A stretch of 64,000 nucleotides of DNA, taken from an uncultured Clostridia bacterium (GTDB lineage: Bacteria > Bacillota > Clostridia > Christensenellales > Borkfalkiaceae). The notes under the pieces were generated by a model. That model was not told the origin of the DNA and searched no databases. It worked only from the letters and a program-made list of their open reading frames with translations. This document shows positions 8,749 to 17,428 of the stretch, in pieces. Every line of letters starts with the position of its first letter. Positions within the stretch are counted from its first letter, which is position 1. The position numbers and the translations under genes are program-made. The stretch lies in contig CANPBT010000001.1 in assembly GCA_947572415.1 (NCBI GenBank), forward strand, positions 1 to 64,000. Direction: 5' to 3'.

Positions 8749-9282
8749 ATGCATTATGCTAAAATAAAGTGGTACGACGTATCCAACGGCCCCGGCGTAA
8801 GGGTTTCGCTGTACGTCAGCGGTTGCCGCAACCACTGCAAAAACTGCTTCAACCCCGAAACGTGGGATTTCTGTTACGGCGAGCCTTTTACCAAAGAAGT
8901 CGAGGATAAAATAATAAAGGGGCTCGAACCCGATTACATAAAGGGCTTTACGCTTCTTGGCGGCGACCCTTTCGAGCCCGAAAACGCCGCCGTGCTCGCT
9001 CCGTTTATGGAAAGGCTGAGGAAAAAATTCCCCAACAAATCATTCTGGTGCTTTACGGGCTACGACTATGAGGCCGATTTGCTTACTGGCAAAAAAGGGG
9101 ATATCAACACGGTTATGCGCCTGTTGAAGAGTCTTGACGTGCTCGTCGACGGCAGGTTCGTAGAGGAGCTCAAGGATTTGAATCTTTTATTCCGCGGCTC
9201 GTCGAACCAGCGCATAATACTGGTTAAACCGTCGCTTAAAACCGACAACGTCGTGCTCTGGGACGAAAAAGAAATTGTGTAA
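8749..9282 (+). CDS. nrdG: Anaerobic ribonucleotide reductase activating protein
   Basis: 177 aa radical-SAM enzyme that generates the glycyl radical on NrdD. The cluster motif is 'CRNHCKNCFN' (CxxxCxxC) near residues 27-35, followed by 'LLGGDPFEPEN', the SAM-binding GGDP motif. The start has AAGGA upstream. It lies 12 bp after nrdD. Confidence 0.95.
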   Translation: MHYAKIKWYDVSNGPGVRVSLYVSGCRNHCKNCFNPETWDFCYGEPFTKEVEDKIIKGLEPDYIKGFTLLGGDPFEPENAAVLAPFMERLRKKFPNKSFWCFTGYDYEADLLTGKKGDINTVMRLLKSLDVLVDGRFVEELKDLNLLFRGSSNQRIILVKPSLKTDNVVLWDEKEIV

Positions 9283-9307
9283 GTTTTGCAATCCGGAGGT
9301 GAACGCA

Positions 9308-9745
9308 ATGAAAATCAACATAAAACTGCTTAACGAAAAGGCGATTATGCCGACTTACGGCAGCGAGTATGCGGCGGGCGCGGATTTATATGCGTGCCTC
9401 GACGGAGAGATTACGGTAAACCCGCACGCTACGGCGGTTATCCCTACGGGGCTCGCGCTTGAATTGCCCGTGGGATATGCGGGGCTTATTTACGCGCGCA
9501 GCGGGCTTGCAACCAAAAAAGGGCTCGCCCCCGCGAACAAGGTCGGCGTCGTCGACTGCGACTATCGCGGCGAAGTAAAGGTCGCGCTTTATAACCATTC
9601 GGACGCGGCGCAGACCGTAAGTCCGGGCGAGAGGGTCGCGCAGCTCGTTATAACCCCCTATATCACCGCCGAGTTCGAAGCGGCGGACGAGCTTTCCGAC
9701 ACCGTGCGCGGCGCGGGCGGCTTCGGCTCGACGGGCAGTAAATAA
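9308..9745 (+). CDS. dut: dUTP diphosphatase
   Basis: 145 aa, the usual trimeric dUTPase length. It hydrolyses dUTP to dUMP, keeping uracil out of DNA and feeding dTMP synthesis. Motifs: 'AGADLYA', 'YARSGLATKKGL', 'GVVDCDYRGEVKV', 'ERVAQLVI' and the C-terminal 'RGAGGFGSTG' P-loop-like arm. The start at 9308 is fixed by a strong GGAGGTGA. Close linkage to nrdDG makes a dNTP-supply operon. Confidence 0.95.
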   Translation: MKINIKLLNEKAIMPTYGSEYAAGADLYACLDGEITVNPHATAVIPTGLALELPVGYAGLIYARSGLATKKGLAPANKVGVVDCDYRGEVKVALYNHSDAAQTVSPGERVAQLVITPYITAEFEAADELSDTVRGAGGFGSTGSK

Positions 9746-9761
9746 TTTAAAATTCAAGTCG

Positions 9762-9797
9762 TCGCGCCGCGGAAACAATCCGCAGCGCGATTTTTTT
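9762..9797 (+). terminator. Intrinsic terminator after dut
   Basis: Stem TCGCGCcGCGG / CCGCaGCGCGA with a 7-base loop and seven T. Confidence 0.88.
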
Positions 9798-9823
9798 ATT
9801 GCGCAACGAATTTATTTTTAATC

Positions 9824-9852
9824 TTGACAGTACGTTATTTGTGTAGTATAAT
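9824..9852 (+). promoter_or_regulatory. Promoter of the ROK kinase-rex unit
   Basis: TTGACA, 17 bases, TATAAT. About 25 nt of leader with GGGAG before ATG 9884. Confidence 0.8.
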
Positions 9853-9883
9853 AGATATATAAATATCAATAGGGAGAATTTGT

Positions 9884-10822
9884 ATGGCTTTCTATATAGG
9901 CATCGACGTAGGCGGCACGACGATAAAGGGCGCGCTTATCGATGAAAAAGGCAAACTTTACGGCGAGGACAGCGTGCCCACCGCAATCGGCGACGGCGAA
10001 GAGCTGGCGGACGGCATAGCCGTCATATGCAACCGTTTTATCGCCCGCGCGGGTAAAAAGCAGGACGTTATAGGCGTCGGCATAGGCAGCCCCGGCATTA
10101 TAGATTCCGAAAACGGTACCATTGTTGTTTCGGGCAATCTGAAACTCAAAAATTTCCCGCTTTCGAAACACGTTGAGGAAAGGGTCAATCTTCCCGTTAA
10201 AATAACCAACGACGCGAACGCCGCGGCGCTCGGCGAGGCAAAGTTCGGCGCAGGCAAGGCTTATAAGGACAGCGTGCTCGTTACGCTCGGCACGGGTGTA
10301 GGCGGCGGCATAGTCATAGGCGGCAAGCTGTTCGAGGGTTATAAATCCGCGGGCGCCGAAATCGGGCATATGGTCATAGAGCACGGCGGCAATAAATGCA
10401 CCTGCGGCAGGCGCGGCTGCTTCGAAGCGTATTCGTCGGCGACGGCGCTCATAAAACGCACCAAATGGGCTATGGAGGAGGACGCAAGCTCCGCAATGTG
10501 GGAAACGTATACCTCCGAAACCTGCGACGGCAGGACGGCTTTCGATTACGCCGACACCGATATCGCCGCGAGCGAGGTTGTCGAGTGGTACATCAAATAC
10601 CTTGCGTGCGGACTTATAAACATAGCAAACATTTTCCGTCCGCAGGTAATTATGCTGGGCGGCGGCGTGTCTAATCAGGGTGAAAACCTCACGGTGCCCC
10701 TGCAAGCCATACTCGACAGGGAAGCGTTCGGTTCGTTCTACGCTCCCGTAAAAATAACTATTGCAAAACTCGGCTCCGCTGCGGGCGCATACGGCGCCGC
10801 CGCTTTGTGGTTAGAGGAATGA
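9884..10822 (+). CDS. ROK-family sugar kinase (probable glucokinase)
   Basis: 312 aa. N-terminal ATP site 'YIGIDVGGTTIKGALID', sugar-binding 'GAEIGHMVIEHGG', and the ROK zinc motif 'CTCGRRGCFEAYSS'. These are diagnostic for ROK kinases. Length and motifs fit glucokinase GlcK, but mannose or N-acetyl sugar kinases of this family look alike. The rex gene follows immediately, linking glycolytic input with NADH sensing. Confidence 0.85.
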   Translation: MAFYIGIDVGGTTIKGALIDEKGKLYGEDSVPTAIGDGEELADGIAVICNRFIARAGKKQDVIGVGIGSPGIIDSENGTIVVSGNLKLKNFPLSKHVEERVNLPVKITNDANAAALGEAKFGAGKAYKDSVLVTLGTGVGGGIVIGGKLFEGYKSAGAEIGHMVIEHGGNKCTCGRRGCFEAYSSATALIKRTKWAMEEDASSAMWETYTSETCDGRTAFDYADTDIAASEVVEWYIKYLACGLINIANIFRPQVIMLGGGVSNQGENLTVPLQAILDREAFGSFYAPVKITIAKLGSAAGAYGAAALWLEE

Positions 10823-10827
10823 ATTTT

Positions 10828-11439
10828 ATGAATAAGGAAATACCGGTAATTTCTCTTCAAAGATTGCCGATTTATCTTAATTATTTAAAATCTATCCCCG
10901 CGGACAAATCTTACGTTTCGTCGGGGCATATAGCCGATGCGTTGGGTATGGGCGAAGTGCTCGTGCGCAAAGACCTCGCCTATACCTCCGCCACGGGCAA
11001 GCCGCGCGTGGGCTATTCGGTTGAGGAGCTTATCGCCGCGCTCGAAGATTTTCTTTGCTGCAACGGCCGCCGCAACGCGGTCATAGCGGGCGCGGGCGCG
11101 CTGGGCAGGGCGGTGCTCGGTTACGGCGGGTTTTCCAATTACGGCATAAACGTAGTCGCGGCGTTCGACGCCAGCCCCGAAAAGGTCGGCAAGCAAATTG
11201 CGGGCAAGCCCGTGCACGATATAGCCGAAGCCGAACGTGAAATTAAAAGATACAATGCGGAGCTCGCGGTTGTGTGCGTGCCCGCGCAGTTCGCGCAGGA
11301 GGTTTCCGACGTTTTAATTGCCTGCGGCATAAAGGCGATACTCAACTTCGCGCCCGTACTCATAAAGGCGCCCGAGGGCGTTGTCGTGCGGCATATCGAC
11401 GTGGCGGCAAATCTCGCTATTTTGTCGAGCATGATCTGA
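10828..11439 (+). CDS. rex: Redox-sensing transcriptional repressor Rex
   Basis: 203 aa. N-terminal winged helix ('ISLQRLPIYLNYLKSI ... VLVRKDLAYTSATGKPRVGY') and a Rossmann NAD(H) domain ('VIAGAGALGRAVLGYGGF', 'FDASPEKVG'). Rex releases DNA when NADH rises and controls fermentation and respiration genes. ATG 10828 is preferred over 10819 because AGAGGA is 10 bases upstream of 10828 and too close to 10819. It is co-transcribed with the ROK kinase. Confidence 0.94.
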   Translation: MNKEIPVISLQRLPIYLNYLKSIPADKSYVSSGHIADALGMGEVLVRKDLAYTSATGKPRVGYSVEELIAALEDFLCCNGRRNAVIAGAGALGRAVLGYGGFSNYGINVVAAFDASPEKVGKQIAGKPVHDIAEAEREIKRYNAELAVVCVPAQFAQEVSDVLIACGIKAILNFAPVLIKAPEGVVVRHIDVAANLAILSSMI

Positions 11440-11451
11440 AAATAAAAAATC

Positions 11452-11479
11452 AAAGGCGGCGCCGTACGGCGCCGCCTTT
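11452..11479 (+). terminator. Palindromic hairpin after rex, probable terminator
   Basis: Perfect 13-bp arms AAAGGCGGCGCCG / CGGCGCCGCCTTT with a 2-base centre; only a weak T tract follows. Confidence 0.65.
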
Positions 11480-11528
11480 AAACATGCTTAATTAATAAAT
11501 CGCCGCTCGGCGTAATATATTATACCGT

Positions 11529-13085
11529 ATGGCACAGGAAAGGTTCAAATCGAGGGGCGGGTTTATACTCGCAAGCGTAGGCGCGGCGGTGGGGCTGGGG
11601 GATTCGCTCCGCTTCCCCGGGCTTTGCGCTAAATACGGCGGCGGCACGTTTTTAATGATTTATATAATAGCGCTGCTTTTAATAGGTATACCCGTTATCA
11701 ACGCGGAAATCGCGATAGGCAGGAAATTCCGCGCGGGCGCGCCCGTTTGTATGGCGAAATTAAACAAAAAAGCCGAGCCGCTGGGCTGGGCTTCGTGCTT
11801 CAATTCGCTGGGCGTGGCGGTAATATACGCGGGTATACTCGGCTGGATAATCGCAATGATAATCAAAATCGTCCCGCTTTGCAAGGCCTCGACTTCAATG
11901 ACCCATGCCGAAACAAGCGGCTATTTTTTTAAAAACGTGCTGGGCTCGAACATGTCTCCGCTCGTGCTTGCGTGCATACTTGCCGCGTGGGCGCTCATGT
12001 ATATGTGTCTGCGCGGCGGGGCGCAGGGGCTTGCAAAGACGGCAAAGTTCACAGTTTTAATCCCCGTCGCGCTGCTCACGTTTATGGCGGTAAGGGGGCT
12101 ACTGTACGCCGACAGCGGCAAAGCGCTTTACGCGCTGTTCGTACCCGATTTCTCGGCGCTTGGCGACGCAGAGCTCTGGATTAACGCCGTGGGGCAGGTT
12201 TTCTTTTCGCTTTCGGTGCTCGTCGGCATAATGCCCGCGTACGGCGCGTATCTGCCCGAGGGCACGAACGTGTTTACCGACAGCATAATCGTCGCAACGG
12301 CGGATTTTCTCGTTTCGATACTCTCTTCGGTGGTGTTGTTCACAACCCTTTACGGCTGCGGATTGCAGGGGGAAATTTCCGAGTCGGGCATAGGCACCGC
12401 GTTTATGGTTTACCCCGCCGCGATAACCCTCGTTTTCGGCGCGGGTAACACCGTTTTCAACGGTATTGCGGGGGTATTGTTCTATTTTTCGCTCGCGATG
12501 ATGGCGTTGCAGTCGTCGGTATCAATGATAGAGGCGGCGGCGAACCCGCTTTCGGTAAAATTCGGGCTGAACAAAAAGAAGCTTGCGGGCGTAATCTGCG
12601 CCGTCGGCGCGGCGATATGCGTCGTTTTTGCAACCTCTGCGGCGCCCGTCGCGCTCGATATTTCAGACCATTATCTCAATTATTTCAATATTCTGCTTCT
12701 CGGCATAGTCGAGTGCGCGCTTTTAGGCAGGCACGCTAAGGATATAAATCTTGCGGGCGAAATAAACCGCTACGCCAAGCGCGCGAAAATGCCCGAAAAA
12801 CCTCTCGTTTTCTCGCTGCAATATTTAAGCCCCGTCGCGCTTTCGTGTTTGCTTGCGTGGGGGATATACCACCTTATCGCCGCCGAGGGCGGGTTGTACG
12901 GCGGGTACCCCGTGTGGGCGCAGCTTGCATTCGGCTGGCTTATAAGCCTTGCGGTTTTCGCTTCGGGCTTCATAATCTGCGGAGCGGGGCGGCGCCTCGG
13001 GCGTTCGCCGCGCGTTAAAAAGCTTTCTGCGGGGCGGGCGGGTTGCACTTCGCGCCGGCGCGGCTTTCGCGTATCTGGTCGATAA
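11529..13085 (+). CDS. Sodium-dependent (NSS/SNF family) transporter
   Basis: 518 aa with about 11-12 transmembrane helices. The N-terminus 'SRGGFILASVGAAVGLGDSLRFPGLCAKYGGGTFL' is the TM1 sodium/substrate signature of neurotransmitter:sodium symporters; bacterial members carry amino acids. No Shine-Dalgarno sequence; a weak -10 (TATTAT, 11518-11523) is 5 bases from the ATG. The last ~30 residues are Arg-rich, lack family character, and lie inside the convergent glycosyltransferase gene, a 71-bp overlap. The true end may have been shifted by a late frameshift. Confidence 0.88.
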   Translation: MAQERFKSRGGFILASVGAAVGLGDSLRFPGLCAKYGGGTFLMIYIIALLLIGIPVINAEIAIGRKFRAGAPVCMAKLNKKAEPLGWASCFNSLGVAVIYAGILGWIIAMIIKIVPLCKASTSMTHAETSGYFFKNVLGSNMSPLVLACILAAWALMYMCLRGGAQGLAKTAKFTVLIPVALLTFMAVRGLLYADSGKALYALFVPDFSALGDAELWINAVGQVFFSLSVLVGIMPAYGAYLPEGTNVFTDSIIVATADFLVSILSSVVLFTTLYGCGLQGEISESGIGTAFMVYPAAITLVFGAGNTVFNGIAGVLFYFSLAMMALQSSVSMIEAAANPLSVKFGLNKKKLAGVICAVGAAICVVFATSAAPVALDISDHYLNYFNILLLGIVECALLGRHAKDINLAGEINRYAKRAKMPEKPLVFSLQYLSPVALSCLLAWGIYHLIAAEGGLYGGYPVWAQLAFGWLISLAVFASGFIICGAGRRLGRSPRVKKLSAGRAGCTSRRRGFRVSGR

Positions 13086-14172
13086 ACATCGCTTCCGCCA
13101 GCGCAAGCGACTTGGAAAGGCTGTAAGTTTTTGCGTGGTTGGCGTATACGCCGCTCATTCTCGCGCGCTCCTCGTCGTTTTCGTACCAGTAATCTATTTT
13201 TTCCGCGAGCGAACGCGGTTCGTTGTCGTTGAACAGCGAGCGCGGGTCGAGCGCAAACTGCGGCGTTGCGGACAGCGTGCTGTTGGCAATTACGGGCACC
13301 AGCCCGCACGCGATTGCTTCTATGCAGGCTATCGCCTCGATTTCCACGGTGGCGGAGTGCACGTACAAATCGCTCTGCTGTAATTTTTCAACCAGCTTGT
13401 CTTTGGGCAAAAAGTCGAACGTTACGTCGACGCCCAGCTTCTTCGCCTGCTTTTCAAGCTTTGCCCTGCACGCGCCGTTGCCTAAAAGGGTTAAGCGGAT
13501 ATTATCCTTATGCGCGGACCGGGCTATTGCGGAAATAAGTACTTTCTGGTTTTTTTCGGGCGCGAGTCTGCCCACCATTACGATTTCGAATTTGTCGTTC
13601 GCGCGCTTTTCGGCGGGCGGAATAAAGCACTTGTCGTAACCGTTTGAGATGACGTACGGCTCGCCCTTGTATCCGTGTTTTACAAGCTGGTTCGCGATAA
13701 ACGCGGAAGGGCAGTGTATGCGCGTAAACCTGTCGTAGAACGTGGTTTTAAGGTATGCGTACACAAGGTTGTTGAAAAGTCTGCTTTTGCCCAGATGCGC
13801 GTTGTAGGACACATTTTCGGGCTGAACGTGGAAAGCCGCCGTGGTGGGTATGCCCATTTCGTCGGCAAGGTCTTTGCACTTTTTTTCAAGCTGGAAAGGG
13901 AAAATGAAGTGGATTATATCCGCGCCCTCAAAGGCTTTTTTTATTTTTTCGCGGTCGAACTTGCCGAACTTTATCTGGTTTTTCGCCGAAACTTCGGAAA
14001 GCACCGGCACGTACCTTTCCTCGACCGCGCAATCCTGCTCGCCGTCCGCGCCGACGGCGACTATTTTTACGCTGTGCCCGCGGTCCCTGAGCCCGTCCGC
14101 AAATCTGCGCGCGGTCATGACCGAGCCGTTGGTCAGCGTGTCGATTAAATCTATAACTATAACAATATTCAT
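13015..14172 (-). CDS. Glycosyltransferase, GT4 family
   Basis: 385 aa with a GT-B fold. The N-terminal part has 'IDLIDTLTNGSVMTARRFADGLRDRGH'; the C-terminal nucleotide-sugar domain has 'EIVMVGRLAPEKNQKVLI' and the EX7E-type segment 'VEIEAIACIEAIACGLVPV'. The 'HFIFPFQLEKKCKDLADEMGIPTTAAFH' region resembles diacylglycerol glucosyl-/galactosyltransferases of Firmicutes, so a glycolipid role is possible but unproven. Start 14172 has AAGGAAAA upstream. It overlaps the symporter by 71 bp tail to tail. Confidence 0.85.
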   Translation of the reverse strand: MNIVIVIDLIDTLTNGSVMTARRFADGLRDRGHSVKIVAVGADGEQDCAVEERYVPVLSEVSAKNQIKFGKFDREKIKKAFEGADIIHFIFPFQLEKKCKDLADEMGIPTTAAFHVQPENVSYNAHLGKSRLFNNLVYAYLKTTFYDRFTRIHCPSAFIANQLVKHGYKGEPYVISNGYDKCFIPPAEKRANDKFEIVMVGRLAPEKNQKVLISAIARSAHKDNIRLTLLGNGACRAKLEKQAKKLGVDVTFDFLPKDKLVEKLQQSDLYVHSATVEIEAIACIEAIACGLVPVIANSTLSATPQFALDPRSLFNDNEPRSLAEKIDYWYENDEERARMSGVYANHAKTYSLSKSLALAEAMFIDQIRESRAGAKCNPPAPQKAF

Positions 14173-14244
14173 AAGCTTTTCCTTTTTTATGATATTAGAC
14201 TTATAATATAAATTGAATATAAATTTTTATAAATTAATTTTAGT

Positions 14245-14300
14245 TCCTCACCACCGCTCCGCTTTGCTACGCGGAGCCTCCCCGAAGGGGAAGCCTATAT
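14245..14300 (+). repeat. MITE-like repeat copy
   Basis: Starts CCTCACCACCG, contains the hairpin GCTCCGC...GCGGAGC, and ends with the shared CTTCCCC-type hairpin (CTCCCCgaaGGGGAAG) and CCTATA. Member of the family described at 51680-51761. Confidence 0.6.
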
Positions 14301-14343
14301 TATGGTGTTTTATATTTGCTTTTTTACCGATTATGCGATAAAA

Positions 14344-14349
14344 TATACT
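14344..14349 (+). promoter_or_regulatory. -10 box of the two-component operon, predicted leaderless
   Basis: TATACT, five bases before ATG 14355, with no Shine-Dalgarno sequence. The -35 is poor, so an activator may be needed. Confidence 0.5.
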
Positions 14350-14354
14350 TGATT

Positions 14355-15026
14355 ATGACAAACATTATGATAGTCGAGGACGACGAAAATTTAAGATTGC
14401 TTCTTTCAACCAGGCTGAAAACGCGTTACGCCGTAACCGCCGTTTCCGGCGCGACGGAGGCGTTGGAGCTTTTGGAGGACGGCAAAACCGAACTTGTGAT
14501 TACGGATATTATGATGCCCGTAATGGACGGTTACACGTTTGTAAAAACTATGCGCTCGCAGGGGTGGGATATACCCGTGATTATGCTTACGGCGAAGGAT
14601 ACCTTAAACGACAAGGGTCAGGGCTTTTCCGTCGGCTGCGACGATTACCTGACCAAACCCGTAAATTTCGAGGAGCTTGTCTGGCGTATCGACGCGCTGT
14701 TGCGGCGCAGCAAAATCGCAAACGAGGGCAAAATAGTAATAGGCGGGGTAACTGTCGACAGCTCCGAGTTTACGGTTACGCGCGGCGATACGGTGATAGA
14801 ACTGCCCACCAAGGAGTTCAGGCTTTTATACCTGCTTTTATCCTACCCGAACAAGATTTTCACAAAGGAAAATATCCTCGATAAAGTCTGGGGCTACACC
14901 TCGGAAAGCGACGAAACGACGGTAAGGACGCATATGAACAGATTGAGGAGCAAGTTTGAAAACTTCCCCGAGTTCGAGCTCGTCACAATCCGCGGCGTAG
15001 GTTATAAGGCGGTGATTAAAAAATGA
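14355..15026 (+). CDS. OmpR/PhoB-family response regulator
   Basis: 223 aa. Receiver domain with acidic pocket 'IVEDDENLR', phospho-acceptor Asp in 'LVITDIMMPVMDG', 'MLTAKD' and the conserved Lys in 'YLTKPVNFEEL'. The C-terminal winged helix ends 'RTHMNRLRSKFE...TIRGVGYK'. Start 14355 was chosen because translation upstream of it lacks receiver-domain character. The kinase gene overlaps its stop by 4 bp. The stimulus is unknown. Confidence 0.93.
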   Translation: MTNIMIVEDDENLRLLLSTRLKTRYAVTAVSGATEALELLEDGKTELVITDIMMPVMDGYTFVKTMRSQGWDIPVIMLTAKDTLNDKGQGFSVGCDDYLTKPVNFEELVWRIDALLRRSKIANEGKIVIGGVTVDSSEFTVTRGDTVIELPTKEFRLLYLLLSYPNKIFTKENILDKVWGYTSESDETTVRTHMNRLRSKFENFPEFELVTIRGVGYKAVIKK

Positions 15027-16075
15027 AGCCGCTTTTCAAAGAAGAAAAAACCGAAAAAGCGAGAGGCAAATTCTGGAAAATCTTCATTTTAAGCTTTCTC
15101 GTGCTCATATTCGCAAGCGAAGCCGTGCTCGCGCTGCTTTTGAGATATCTCGAAAACGCCGCAATTACGGAGGACGTGCTGACGGTGCCGCTGTACATAA
15201 TGCCTTTCGTCGCGCTGCTGTTTACCGTCGGGCTGTTGCACCTTGCAAAGTTACGCCAGCAAAAAGTTCAGATAATTATAGACAGTATGAACAAGGTCGC
15301 GGGGGGCGATTATTCGGTACGCATATACGAAAAGGCGAAAACGCGCGAATTCGAAATAATGTTTTCAAACTTCAACAAAATGGTTGAAGAGCTTTCTTCC
15401 GTCAAGACCCTGCGCGAGGATTTCATACGCGAGTTCTCGCACGAGTTCAAAACCCCGTTATCCTCCGTGCACGGCTTTGCCGAGCTTTTGGCGGAGGGCG
15501 GACTTTCGGAGGAAGATAGCAAAAAGTTTATAAAAATCATCGTCGACGAAACCGACCGGCTCCGCAGACTTGCAGACAACACACTGATTATTTCGAAGCT
15601 TGAAAATCAGCAGCTTGCGGGCGATACCGAAATAATAAAGCTTGACGAGCAGCTCAACGAAGCGATAATCGTGCTTGCGCGCGAATGGGAGAAAAAGAAC
15701 CTGAGCCTTTCTTCCGATTTACAGCCCATAACCGTGCGCGGTAACAGACCGCTTATAATGCAGGTATGGGTCAACCTTATTTCAAACGCAATCAAATTCA
15801 CGCCCGAGGGCGGTGAAATTACGGTAGGGCTGAAAGAGGTTGACGGGCGCGCCGAAGTTACAGTAAAGGATAACGGCGCGGGCATACCCGAAAACGAGCT
15901 GCCGCATATATTCGAAAAGTTTTACCGCGCCTCGTGCGCGCAAAAAACCGACGGCAACGGGCTCGGGCTTGCTATTTGCAAACGTATACTCGATTTGCAC
16001 GGCGGTGAAATTTCCGTAAAAAGCGTGCGGGGCGAGGGCAGTACGTTTGCCGTAATGTTGGAAATTGTCGAATAA
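15023..16075 (+). CDS. Sensor histidine kinase
   Basis: 350 aa. Two transmembrane helices (residues ~18-42 and ~52-75) bracket a very short outside loop; a HAMP-like linker follows ('MNKVAGGDYSVRIYE'). HisKA has the phospho-His in 'FSHEFKTPLSSVHGFAELL'; HATPase_c has 'NLISNAIKFTP' (N box), 'DNGAGIPENELPHIFEKFYR' and 'GNGLGLAI'. The small sensor loop suggests membrane or intramembrane sensing. Its start overlaps the regulator stop (ATGA). Confidence 0.93.
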   Translation: MKPLFKEEKTEKARGKFWKIFILSFLVLIFASEAVLALLLRYLENAAITEDVLTVPLYIMPFVALLFTVGLLHLAKLRQQKVQIIIDSMNKVAGGDYSVRIYEKAKTREFEIMFSNFNKMVEELSSVKTLREDFIREFSHEFKTPLSSVHGFAELLAEGGLSEEDSKKFIKIIVDETDRLRRLADNTLIISKLENQQLAGDTEIIKLDEQLNEAIIVLAREWEKKNLSLSSDLQPITVRGNRPLIMQVWVNLISNAIKFTPEGGEITVGLKEVDGRAEVTVKDNGAGIPENELPHIFEKFYRASCAQKTDGNGLGLAICKRILDLHGGEISVKSVRGEGSTFAVMLEIVE

Positions 16076-16136
16076 TGCTGTATTAACTGTATTAAACAAT
16101 TTCAGTATAGTACGCTGTTTATCGTATGTCAAGCGT

Positions 16137-16316
16137 ATGAATAAAAAAAATTGAGAAGCGAAAAACTGCTTCCCCGAAAGTTGATAATAAACATATTTCG
16201 TGGAATACTCTTCACGGGTGGTTTACGGGGAAATCTTTTCCGTCTATCGAAAATTTGAAGAAACTTGCGGAATTTTTCGATTGCACGGTTGATTATATTT
16301 TAGGCAGAGAAAATTG
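16137..16316 (+). pseudogene. XRE-type regulator with a frameshift in an eight-A run
   Basis: From ATG 16137 the frame stops after MNKKN. With one A fewer in the run at 16143-16150 it would continue as MNKKIEKRKTAS... for about 59 residues, ending 'LKKLAEFFDCTVDYILGREN'. That end closely matches the second HTH of the XRE protein at 48321-48761 (FDCSMDYLLGREN). The product lacks the first helices of a full HTH. It is either a decayed gene, a gene needing slippage on the A run, or a base-call error. Confidence 0.6.
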
Positions 16317-16438
16317 AAGCAGCGGCTTTATAATTTGTGCGCAATTATCCGCTTGTAAAATTTGACAATTATAATTAAACAAATCGCGCCCATACTTTTT
16401 ACAAGGGGTATTTCACCCCCTTACGAAAGGAGAAAAAA

Positions 16439-16609
16439 GTGGAAAAATTTGTTTTGGGCGTCGCGCTGGGAATGGCGGGCGGCGCGCTTATTGTCGCAAA
16501 TAACTGCAAAGTTCGCAATCTCGTAAAGAAAAATCAGGAAGAATTTATGCAGAAAGCGGAGCAGTATATCGACAGTAAGCTTGAAAAAATGGAGGGTAGT
16601 AACAACTAA
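16439..16609 (+). CDS. 56-aa membrane-associated small protein
   Basis: GTG start with AAAGGAG 6 bases upstream; the product begins MEKFVLGVALGMAGGALIVA, one Gly/Ala-rich transmembrane helix, followed by a charged helix (residues ~26-52) likely to form a coiled coil on the cytoplasmic side. The layout resembles short YtxH-like proteins. It ends before a strong hairpin at 16617-16641. Function unknown. Confidence 0.75.
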   Translation: MEKFVLGVALGMAGGALIVANNCKVRNLVKKNQEEFMQKAEQYIDSKLEKMEGSNN

Positions 16610-16616
16610 CCCAGAT

Positions 16617-16641
16617 AATGCCGCGTAAATTACGCGGCATT
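16617..16641 (+). terminator. Hairpin terminator after the 56-aa gene
   Basis: 12-bp arms AATGCCGCGTAA / TTACGCGGCATT around one base; a short T-rich tract follows. Confidence 0.7.
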
Positions 16642-16646
16642 ATTAC

Positions 16647-16675
16647 TTGTTTTATTTTTTTATATATGTTATACT
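16647..16675 (+). promoter_or_regulatory. ruvX promoter, predicted leaderless
   Basis: TTGTTT, 17 bases, TATACT with TGT extension; six bases to ATG 16682 and no Shine-Dalgarno sequence. Confidence 0.7.
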
Positions 16676-16681
16676 CATTAT

Positions 16682-17104
16682 ATGGAAAGATACGTTGCTT
16701 TCGATATCGGCGATAAAAGGATAGGCGTCGCCATTTCCGACCCTTTCAATACATATGCTCTGCCTTCGCAGACTTATTTTCGGAAAGGGTTTAAAGAGGA
16801 CGTCGCCGCGATTGCGGCGATAGCAAAGCAAAAGGGCGCAACCGTCATTATTTGCGGGCTACCCGTAAATTTCGACGGCAGCGAGGCGGTGCAGACAGAA
16901 AAAACGCAGAGGTTTATCGACGCGCTTAAACGCGAGGCGGACGTCCCCGTCGTCTGCGAGGACGAAAGGTTTACCACGAAGATGGCGCACGATACGCTTA
17001 TAAGCGAGGGTATGCGCCGCGAAAAGCGGAAAAACTACGTCGACGCGCTTGCCGCCGCAAATATCCTCGACGGCTATCTTAACAGAAAAAATAAAGGAGT
17101 TTAG
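16682..17104 (+). CDS. ruvX: YqgF/RuvX, Holliday-junction resolvase-like protein
   Basis: 140 aa RNase H-like fold protein. 'YVAFDIGDKRIGVAISDP' holds the first catalytic Asp, 'VIICGLPVNFDGSE' the second region and 'CEDERFTTKMA' the Glu/Asp region; the end has 'KNYVDALAAANILDGYL'. The family acts on branched DNA or in 16S rRNA 5'-end processing. The DUF1292 gene follows after 5 bp, the usual Bacillota arrangement (yrrK-yrzB). Confidence 0.93.
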   Translation: MERYVAFDIGDKRIGVAISDPFNTYALPSQTYFRKGFKEDVAAIAAIAKQKGATVIICGLPVNFDGSEAVQTEKTQRFIDALKREADVPVVCEDERFTTKMAHDTLISEGMRREKRKNYVDALAAANILDGYLNRKNKGV

Positions 17105-17109
17105 TAAAA

Positions 17110-17415
17110 GTGAACGAGAAAGAAGAATTGAACGAAGAAGTCGAGGACGGACTTATCGAGCTTATCGACGACGACGGAAAGGTGATAAACTTCAAGCTTT
17201 TGGACGTGACGGAGTATAAGGGCGAAAAATACACGCTGCTTCTTGCCGCCGAACCCAACGAGCAAATTGCGGAGGACGAAGTGGTTATATTCCGCCTTAA
17301 CGAGCAGGAAGAAACACTCGAGCCTATCGAGGACGAAAAGCTTTTGGAAGAGATTTTCGAGTTCTACCGGCAGGAAACGGACGGCGAAGAAGTGTATTCG
17401 GACGAAAATAATTAA
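17110..17415 (+). CDS. DUF1292 protein (YrzB-like)
   Basis: 101 aa, strongly acidic, GTG start with AAAGGAG 9 bases upstream. 'IELIDDDGKVINFKLLDVTEYKGEKYTLLLAAE' is the DUF1292 core. Function unknown; the family is almost always next to ruvX in Bacillota, as here. Confidence 0.88.
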   Translation: MNEKEELNEEVEDGLIELIDDDGKVINFKLLDVTEYKGEKYTLLLAAEPNEQIAEDEVVIFRLNEQEETLEPIEDEKLLEEIFEFYRQETDGEEVYSDENN

Positions 17416-17428
17416 GTTTGTAAAATTT

